Shown here piece by piece: positions 7,293 to 13,382 of a DNA stretch of 15,666 nucleotides. A program made the translations under genes and the position numbers. The DNA lies in contig DATJQH010000117.1 in NCBI GenBank assembly GCA_035505955.1, positions 1 through 15,666 of the forward strand, given 5' to 3'. The notes under the pieces are model-generated. The model was not told the DNA's origin, did no database searches, and saw only the letters and a list, made by a program, of their open reading frames with translations. Numbering within the stretch: position 1 is the stretch's first letter; every line of letters starts with the position of its first letter. Source of the stretch: Fen-999 sp035505955 (GTDB lineage: Bacteria; Pseudomonadota; Gammaproteobacteria; Burkholderiales; Rhodocyclaceae).

Positions 7293-8633
7293 ATGAAAAC
7301 CATCCTCCTCGTCAATCCGGCCTTCAAGGGCAGCCTGCATTCCAACATCAAGGTGCTGGCGCTGCCGCCGCTCAACCTCGCGATGATCGCGCGCTACACG
7401 CCCGGGCATTACGATGTGAAGATCGTCGACGAGGCCGTGGCGGACCTGGACTTCGATGCGCCGGCAGATCTCGTCGGCATCACCTGCATGACGCCGCTGG
7501 CGCCGCGCGCCTACGAGATCGCGGCCGAGTTCCGCAGGCGCGGCGTGCCGGTGGTGATGGGCGGCATCCACGCCTCCTACATGACCGACGAAGCCCTGCG
7601 CTACGCCGATGCCGTGGTCGTCGGCGAGGGCGAGAACATCTGGCCCAAAGTGCTGGAGGATTTCGAGCAGGGACGGATGCAGAAGGTCTATCGCAGCGCC
7701 GAACTGCCCGACCTCGAGAACCTGCTGGCGCCGCGCCGCGACCTCCTCACCGGCAAGTACTTCGTCGAGACCGTGCAGACCGGGCGCGGCTGCCCGATCA
7801 ACTGCAACTTCTGCTCGGTCACCGCCTTCAACGGCTCGCGCTACCGCGTGCGCAACATCGACAGCGTGATCGACGAGATCAAGTCCATCAAGTCGAAGCG
7901 CATCTTCATCGTCGACGACAACATCGTCGGTTCCGGCCCGCGCTTCATCCGGCGCGCGAAGGACCTGTTCGACCGCCTGCAGGAATGCGACAAGGAGTGG
8001 GGCGGGCAGACCTGCCTCAACATCGTCGAGCACGACGACGTGCTGAAATCGGCCCAGAAGAGCGGCTGCAAGGCCTTCCTGATCGGCTTCGAGTCGCTCG
8101 ACCCGATCGCCATCGACTCCATGCACAAGTCGGTGAACCTGCGTCCCAACACGCGCAACTTCAGCGACGCCATCAAGAAGATCCACGATCACGGCATCGC
8201 CATCGTCGGCTGCTTCATCTTCGGTTCGGACGGGCAGGACCCGGACGCCTTCCGCCGCACCATCGACTTCGTGCTCGAGAACGAAATCGACGCCGTGCAA
8301 CTGACGCTGGAAACGCCGCTGCCCGGCACGGCGTTCTACAAGCAGATGGTGGCCGAGAACCGCCTGCTGCTGACGGACTATCCGAACGACTGGCGGCACT
8401 ACACGATCTTCGAGCCGGTATTCAAGATGAACAGCATGTCGCCGCACCAGGCGTACCAAGGCTTGCTGGAAGCCTATGCCGAAGTGTCCTCTTTCGGCTC
8501 GTCGTTCAGGCGCGCGCTGCGGACCTTCCGCAACACGCGCAGCCTGTTCAGCACCGGCATTTCGTTCTCCTGGAACTACCAGGCCTACAAGACCATCCGC
8601 AACACGCCGACGCCACTGGTGGCACGGGGCTGA
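7293..8633 (+). CDS. Cobalamin-binding radical SAM enzyme, substrate unknown
   Basis: The 446-residue product joins an N-terminal B12-binding Rossmann domain (about 1-135: KTILLVNPAF, DLVGITCMTPLAPRAYEIAAEFRRRGVPVVMGGIH, ADAVVVGEGE) to a radical SAM barrel with the 4Fe-4S cysteines C167, C171 and C174 in GRGCPINCNFC. The order B12 domain, radical SAM domain, then a C-terminal region (about 360-446) is that of class B methylases and related enzymes such as BchE and the hopanoid methylase HpnP; such proteins often carry a DUF4070-type C-terminus. No cobalamin base-off DxHxxG motif is seen; the corresponding place reads GGIHASYMTDEA. Nothing nearby names a substrate: neighbours are queF, transcribed the other way, and smc under its own promoter. 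Lipid or tetrapyrrole modification are possibilities only. The MKTILLVNP start is typical of the family. Confidence 0.88.
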   Translation: MKTILLVNPAFKGSLHSNIKVLALPPLNLAMIARYTPGHYDVKIVDEAVADLDFDAPADLVGITCMTPLAPRAYEIAAEFRRRGVPVVMGGIHASYMTDEALRYADAVVVGEGENIWPKVLEDFEQGRMQKVYRSAELPDLENLLAPRRDLLTGKYFVETVQTGRGCPINCNFCSVTAFNGSRYRVRNIDSVIDEIKSIKSKRIFIVDDNIVGSGPRFIRRAKDLFDRLQECDKEWGGQTCLNIVEHDDVLKSAQKSGCKAFLIGFESLDPIAIDSMHKSVNLRPNTRNFSDAIKKIHDHGIAIVGCFIFGSDGQDPDAFRRTIDFVLENEIDAVQLTLETPLPGTAFYKQMVAENRLLLTDYPNDWRHYTIFEPVFKMNSMSPHQAYQGLLEAYAEVSSFGSSFRRALRTFRNTRSLFSTGISFSWNYQAYKTIRNTPTPLVARG

Positions 8634-8642
8634 GTCCCGCGC

Positions 8643-8668
8643 GGCGCACCACGAGGGCTGACTTTCGC
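8643..8668 (+). repeat. Dispersed bipartite motif, diverged copy (intergenic)
   Basis: Ten bases after the radical SAM stop the sequence reads GGCGCACCAC, GAG, GGCTGACTTTCGC. It differs from the consensus at three of 23 defined positions (T to C in the left half, CA to GG at the start of the right half) and keeps the three-base centre spacing. It has the same orientation as the smc copy. Confidence 0.72.
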
Positions 8669-8731
8669 CGATGTCGTTCGCATGAGTTCGCCGTCAATGA
8701 CGACACTCGCCGCCCGGATTAACCCTTGGCC

Positions 8732-8737
8732 TATAAT
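8732..8737 (+). promoter_or_regulatory. Probable -10 box of the smc-zipA-ligA-galU operon
   Basis: A perfect TATAAT in the context CTTGGCCTATAATGCGCC predicts transcription start near 8744 and a leader of about 56 bases. No convincing -35 hexamer was seen in the GC-rich sequence upstream. Confidence 0.6.
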
Positions 8738-8743
8738 GCGCCG

Positions 8744-8768
8744 TCCCCGCCGTCCGTGAGCGCGGGGA
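8744..8768 (+). promoter_or_regulatory. GC-rich stem-loop at the 5' end of the smc leader
   Basis: TCCCCGC (8744-8750) and GCGGGGA (8762-8768) form a perfect seven-base stem with an 11-base loop, beginning about where transcription from the TATAAT should start. There is no U-tract, so it is not an intrinsic terminator; a 5'-end stabilising or regulatory hairpin is the likely role. The rest of 8634-8799 holds the diverged motif copy and a six-base inverted repeat TGTCGT/ACGACA. Confidence 0.45.
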
Positions 8769-8799
8769 ATTCCATAACTCCCTGATTTATAAGCCTGCC

Positions 8800-11700
8800 G
8801 TGCGCCTGATCAAGCTCAAGCTTTCCGGTTTCAAGTCCTTTGTCGAGCCGACGACGGTCCTTTTCCCCAACCAGTTGTCGGGCGTGGTCGGGCCGAACGG
8901 CTGCGGCAAGTCGAACATCATCGATGCGGTGCGCTGGGTGCTGGGCGAATCGAAGGCTTCGGAGCTGCGCGGCGAGTCGATCCAGGACGTGATCTTCAAG
9001 GGCTCCGGCGGGCGCAAGGAAGTCGGCCGCGCCAGCGTCGAATTGTTCTTCGACAACGCCGAAGGCCGTGCCGCCGGCCAGTGGTCGCAGTACGCGGAAA
9101 TTACCGTCAAGCGCGTGCTCGACCGCGAGGGCAATTCGAGCTACTACATCAACAACCTGCACGTGCGCCGGCGCGACGTGATCGACCTTTTCCTCGGCAC
9201 CGGCCTCGGGCCGCGCGCCTACGCGATCATCGGCCAGGGCATGATCTCGCGCATCGTGGAAGCGAGGCCGGAGGACCTGCGCCTCTTCCTCGAAGAGGCC
9301 GCGGGCGTGACCAAGTACAAGGAACGGCGCCGCGAGACGGAGAATCGCCTCGAGGACGCGCGCGAGAACCTGGCCCGCGTCGACGACATCCGCAACGAAC
9401 TGGACGGGCAGATCGGCCGGCTCGAAGCGCAGGCGGAAGTGGCGCGCCAGTATCGCGAACTGCACGGCCAGCTGAGCCGCCGCCAGAATCTGCTCTGGCT
9501 CAAGAAGCGCAACGACGCCCGGAACGACGCCGAGCGCCATGGGCGCGAAGTCGAGAAGGCGATCAACCGCGTCGAAGCCGAGACCGCGCAACTGCGCGAG
9601 ATCGAAGCCAAGGTGGAAGCGGCGCGCGAGGCGCACTTCGCCGCCTCCGACTCACTGCACGCGGCGCAGGCCGAGATGTACTCGGCCAACGCCGAAGTGA
9701 AGCGCCTCGAATCCGAGATCAACCACCTGCGCGATTCGCGCACGCGGCTGGAAGCGCGCCTCGCCCAGCTCGAAGTCGAGCGCAACCACTGGACCGGCGA
9801 GCAGAAGCGCGTCGAGAGCGAGGAATTCCGCTGGAAATCGCTGCTGGAGAATTCCGCCGAGCGCATGGCGACGGCGAAGACGAAGCACGAGGATGCCGCC
9901 GCGCGTTTGCCGGATGCCGAGGCTGCCGTCGAGGCTTCGGGCCAGGCCGTGACCGATGCGCGCCGGGCGCTCAACGAAGCCGAACAGGGCGCACGCCTGG
10001 CCGAAGCCGACCGGGGCCATGCGCTGCGCGCCATCGAGAACTTTGCCGCACGCCGCCAGCGCCTCGAGCAGGAAAAGGCCGCGCTGCTGCCGGCCGATGT
10101 CGCGCAGCTTGCGGCCGCGAAGGAAGCCGAAGCGCGCGCCGGCGACGAACTTACGAGCCACCAGACGCGCGTCACGGAACTGCAGGCGCTGCTGCCGACG
10201 CTCGAAGCTGCGCTGCGCACTGCGCGCGAAAAGCTCGCGGGTGCGCACCGGCAGGCCACCGAAACGCGCGCACGCCACGACGCCCTGCACCAGTTGCAAA
10301 GCCGCGTGCAGCAGACCGGCGAGATCGGCGACTGGCTCAAGGCGCGCGGGCTCGCCGATGCGCAGCCGCTCTGGCGTGGCATCCAGGTCGATGCCGGCTG
10401 GGAAACGGCCGTCGAGGCCGTGCTGCGCGAACGCCTGGGTGCGCTTTCCGGCAGCCACGCCACGGCGCGCGACGCGCTTGGCGTACCACCGCCACTGACT
10501 TTCGCACTCGCCTTCAGCGACGGCGCGGCGACGGTGGCTCCGGCTGCCGATTCGCTGCGCGCCAAGGTGCGCTGCACCGACAACCGCTGGGCGGCTGTCC
10601 TCGACGACTGGCTGGCGGGCATCCATTGCGCCGACAACCTCGACGACAAGATCGCCGCCGGCGGCGTCTGGGTGAATCGCAAGGGCCACCTGCTGACGCC
10701 GCACGGCCTCACGCTTTACGTGCCGGACGCCAAGACGCACGGCGTCATCGAGCGCCAGCGCGAGATCGAGCAGCTCGCAGCGCTGATCGGCGAACATGCG
10801 GCGAGCGAGGAATCCGCACGCGCGGCGCAAGGCGAGGCCGAGCGGCTGCTCACCGAAAGCCAGTCCGCGCAGCACGCCGCGCGGCGGGCCGTGGACGAGG
10901 TGCAGCAGCGCGCGCATGCCGCGCACGTCGAGGCGCTGAAGCTGACGCAGCTGCAGGCCCGTTATGAGGAACGCGCGGCGCAGATTGCAACCGACCTGGC
11001 GGACATCCTGCGCGGCGAGGAGACCGAGCGCGCCGAACTCGCGCGGGCCGAAGGCGAAGCGACGCGCTGCCGCGGCGAACTCGAAGCCGCGCGCGGGCGG
11101 CTCGAACAGGCGCAGGAAGCGCAGCGGCAGAAGGACACCGCGCTGCGCGAGGCGCGCGCGCAGGAACACCAGCTGGCGCGCGAGGCCCAGGAAGCCGGTT
11201 TCTCCGAGCGCGAATGCCGCTCGAAGCTCGAAGACAACGCACGCGCTGCCGAAACCGCGCGCGTCCAGCTCGAGCGCGTGACGACCGACACCGGGGTCGC
11301 GACCACGGAGCTGGCCGGCATCAGTGCCGCCGTGCTCGAAGAGCAACTGCAGACGGCGCTGACGGCGCGCAGCGGCCGCGAAGGCCTGCTGGGCGAACGA
11401 CGCAACCTGCTGGAAACCGCCGCGGGCGACCTGCGCGGGCTGGAAGAGCAGCGCATGAAGCTGGAGCAGGGCCTGCAGCCGGCGCGCGACAAGATCAACG
11501 ACTGGAAGCTCAAGCAGCAGGCCGCGGAACTCAACGCCGAGCAGTTCGTGCAGCGCCTGGTCGAAGCGGGCATCACTGCGCCCGAGCACGAGGCCGACCT
11601 TGCGGCCGAGCTGGTGCCGGCGCTGAAGGAAGCGATCCTGGCGGGCGACATCGCGCGCCTGACGGCCGAGATCGAGGCCTTGGGACCGGTGAACCTGGCC

Positions 11701-12303
11701 GCGCTGGAGGAACTCAACGTCGCGCGCGAGCGCAAGGGCTTCCTGGACGCGCAGTCGACCGACCTCGCCACCGCGATCAACACGCTCGAAGACGCCATCC
11801 GCCGCATCGACCGCGAGACGCGCGAGCAGCTGCAGGAAACCTACGACACCGTCAATCGGCACTTCGGCGAGCTTTTCCCGCAGCTCTTCGGCGGCGGCGA
11901 GGCCAGGCTGCTGCTCACCGGCGAGGAGATCCTCGATGCCGGCATCCAGATCATGGCGCAGCCGCCCGGCAAGAAGAACACGACCATCCACCTGCTCTCC
12001 GGCGGCGAGAAGGCGCTGACGGCCATCGCGCTGGTGTTCGCGATGTTCCAGCTCAATCCGGCGCCGTTCTGCATGCTCGACGAAGTGGATGCGCCGCTCG
12101 ACGACAGCAATACCGAGCGCTTCTGCGGCATGGTCAAGCGCATGTCGCCGCACACCCAGTTCGTCTTCATCACCCACAACAAGATCGCCATGGAAATGGC
12201 GCAGCACCTGATCGGCGTTACCATGCAGGAGCAGGGCGTCTCGCGCGTGGTGGAAGTCGACATGGAAGAGGCCTTGCGCATGACCGAAAGGGAAGCCGCA
12301 TGA
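8800..12303 (+). CDS. smc: Chromosome segregation protein SMC
   Basis: Smc is the ATPase of the bacterial condensin complex (with ScpA and ScpB), which organises and separates sister chromosomes. The 1167-residue product has a full Smc layout: N-terminal head (1-165) beginning MRLIKLKLSGFKSFVEPT with Walker A GPNGCGKSN (31-39), a first coiled coil (about 170-505), a hinge (about 507-648, EIGDWLKARGL to YVPDAKTHG), a second coiled coil (about 650-1000), and a C-terminal head with signature LLSGGEKALTA (1065-1075), Walker B CMLDEVDAPLDD (1091-1102) and the THNK switch. The start is a GTG at 8800-8802, giving the conserved N-terminus, with only a weak ribosome binding site. A copy of the dispersed motif encodes GVPPPLTFA in the hinge. 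The stop overlaps the zipA start as ATGA. Confidence 0.97.
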   Translation: MRLIKLKLSGFKSFVEPTTVLFPNQLSGVVGPNGCGKSNIIDAVRWVLGESKASELRGESIQDVIFKGSGGRKEVGRASVELFFDNAEGRAAGQWSQYAEITVKRVLDREGNSSYYINNLHVRRRDVIDLFLGTGLGPRAYAIIGQGMISRIVEARPEDLRLFLEEAAGVTKYKERRRETENRLEDARENLARVDDIRNELDGQIGRLEAQAEVARQYRELHGQLSRRQNLLWLKKRNDARNDAERHGREVEKAINRVEAETAQLREIEAKVEAAREAHFAASDSLHAAQAEMYSANAEVKRLESEINHLRDSRTRLEARLAQLEVERNHWTGEQKRVESEEFRWKSLLENSAERMATAKTKHEDAAARLPDAEAAVEASGQAVTDARRALNEAEQGARLAEADRGHALRAIENFAARRQRLEQEKAALLPADVAQLAAAKEAEARAGDELTSHQTRVTELQALLPTLEAALRTAREKLAGAHRQATETRARHDALHQLQSRVQQTGEIGDWLKARGLADAQPLWRGIQVDAGWETAVEAVLRERLGALSGSHATARDALGVPPPLTFALAFSDGAATVAPAADSLRAKVRCTDNRWAAVLDDWLAGIHCADNLDDKIAAGGVWVNRKGHLLTPHGLTLYVPDAKTHGVIERQREIEQLAALIGEHAASEESARAAQGEAERLLTESQSAQHAARRAVDEVQQRAHAAHVEALKLTQLQARYEERAAQIATDLADILRGEETERAELARAEGEATRCRGELEAARGRLEQAQEAQRQKDTALREARAQEHQLAREAQEAGFSERECRSKLEDNARAAETARVQLERVTTDTGVATTELAGISAAVLEEQLQTALTARSGREGLLGERRNLLETAAGDLRGLEEQRMKLEQGLQPARDKINDWKLKQQAAELNAEQFVQRLVEAGITAPEHEADLAAELVPALKEAILAGDIARLTAEIEALGPVNLAALEELNVARERKGFLDAQSTDLATAINTLEDAIRRIDRETREQLQETYDTVNRHFGELFPQLFGGGEARLLLTGEEILDAGIQIMAQPPGKKNTTIHLLSGGEKALTAIALVFAMFQLNPAPFCMLDEVDAPLDDSNTERFCGMVKRMSPHTQFVFITHNKIAMEMAQHLIGVTMQEQGVSRVVEVDMEEALRMTEREAA
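10480..10505 (+). repeat. Dispersed bipartite motif, copy 2 (inside smc)
   Basis: The copy reads GGCGTACCAC, CGC, CACTGACTTTCGC, and with the flanking CGCTT (10475-10479) it matches the ligA copy in every base except the central three. It encodes GVPPPLTFA of the Smc hinge, in the same frame as the dapC copy. Confidence 0.95.
12287..12295 (+). promoter_or_regulatory. Ribosome binding site of zipA
   Basis: AAAGGGAAG lies within the last smc codons, four bases before the zipA ATG at 12300-12302. It is the strongest Shine-Dalgarno sequence in this operon and suggests zipA can initiate on its own as well as by coupling to smc. Confidence 0.6.
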
Positions 12304-13382
12304 ACGAACTTCAGGTTGCGCTGATCGCGATCGGCGCGGCGGGCGTTGCCGGAGTGTGGGGCTACAACAAGTGGCAGGAGCGCCGCCAGGGCAGGATCGC
12401 CGAGTCGGTCTTCCGGCGCGGCGGCCAGCGCGACGTGCTGCTCGGCGAGGCGGCGGGCGGCGGTGAAGTCGAGGCGCGGCCGGAATCGACGGAGCGCCAC
12501 GAGCCGGAATTCGACGCCGCGGCGGATGAACGCGGCGCGATGATCGAGGCGCCGCTGCCCGAATCGCTCGCCGACGAAATCGCCGACTGCGTGGTGCGCA
12601 TCGATTTCGCCGAGCCGGTGCCGGCGCCGGGCCTGTGGGCCTCGCAATCGCGCTGGGCCGGCGGCATCGGCAAGCCGATGTCCTGGCTGGCGCTGGACGA
12701 GAACTCCGGACATTGGCGGCAGCTGTCGGCACACGACGCGGGTCGCTACAAGTCCGTCTGCGCGGCCCTGCAGCTCGCCGACCGGCAAGGTGCGGTGTCG
12801 GATGGGGACGTGTCCGCGTTTCTCGATGGCGTCTGGGAACTGGCCCGGCAGTGTTCGGGCAAGTGCGCGATACCGAAGCATGACGACGTCCTGATGACGG
12901 CGCGCAGCCTCGACGAATTCTGCGCCAGCGTGGACCTGCAACTCGGCGTCAACATCGTCGGCGCCAACGAACCGCTGGCCGGCCACCAGTTGCGCCAGCT
13001 CGCCGAAGAGGCGGGGCTCCGGCTGCTCGGCGACGGCGCCTTCCACGCGCAGGATGGTACCGGCCTGACGCGCTTCACGCTCGCCAACATCGGCGCCGAA
13101 CTCTTCGATCCGGCCTCGCTGGATTCGCTGGCCACGCATGGCGTCACGCTGTCGATGGACGTGCCGCGCGTGCCGGACGGCCCGGCTGCATTCGATGCCC
13201 TGATTGCGCTGGCGCGGCCGCTGACGGATGCGCTGGGCGGCATCCTGGTCGACAGCCAGGGCAACCCGCTCACGACCGAGATGATTGCAGGCATCCGTTC
13301 GAAGATCGCCGAGATCCAGGGCAAGATGGCGCATCGGGAGATCGTCGCGGGCACTCAGCGGGCACTGCGGCTGTTCTCCTGA
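12300..13382 (+). CDS. zipA: Cell division protein ZipA (FtsZ-binding)
   Basis: ZipA is an inner-membrane protein that tethers FtsZ to the membrane at the division site. The 360-residue product starts with one membrane segment (about 4-21, LQVALIAIGAAGVAGVWGY) followed by a basic stretch KWQERRQGR, the N-out topology of ZipA. A short acidic linker (about 45-88) follows, then a middle region of about 110 residues (90-198), and a C-terminal FtsZ-binding domain (about 203-338: RSLDEFCASVDLQLGVNIV, GLTRFTLAN, GVTLSMDVPRVPDGPAAFDALIALARPLTDALGGILVDSQGNPLT). The proline/glutamine-rich linker of the E. coli protein is missing; the middle region looks folded instead. The start overlaps the smc stop (ATGA) and the stop overlaps the ligA start (TGATG). 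The position between smc and ligA supports the call. Confidence 0.9.
   Translation: MNELQVALIAIGAAGVAGVWGYNKWQERRQGRIAESVFRRGGQRDVLLGEAAGGGEVEARPESTERHEPEFDAAADERGAMIEAPLPESLADEIADCVVRIDFAEPVPAPGLWASQSRWAGGIGKPMSWLALDENSGHWRQLSAHDAGRYKSVCAALQLADRQGAVSDGDVSAFLDGVWELARQCSGKCAIPKHDDVLMTARSLDEFCASVDLQLGVNIVGANEPLAGHQLRQLAEEAGLRLLGDGAFHAQDGTGLTRFTLANIGAELFDPASLDSLATHGVTLSMDVPRVPDGPAAFDALIALARPLTDALGGILVDSQGNPLTTEMIAGIRSKIAEIQGKMAHREIVAGTQRALRLFS

Noticed and set aside
8451..8475. GGCGTACCA in the radical SAM gene as another motif copy
   Set aside because: The right half is absent; the nine-base match is too short to count.
8620..8640. Short inverted repeat around the radical SAM stop as an intrinsic terminator
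   Set aside because: The stem is only about four bases and no T-tract follows.
9652..12732. Very long open frame on the minus strand opposite smc and zipA (over 1000 codons)
   Set aside because: Arises from GC-rich codon bias; the translation is low-complexity Arg/Ala-rich with no family motif, while smc on the other strand is complete and conserved.
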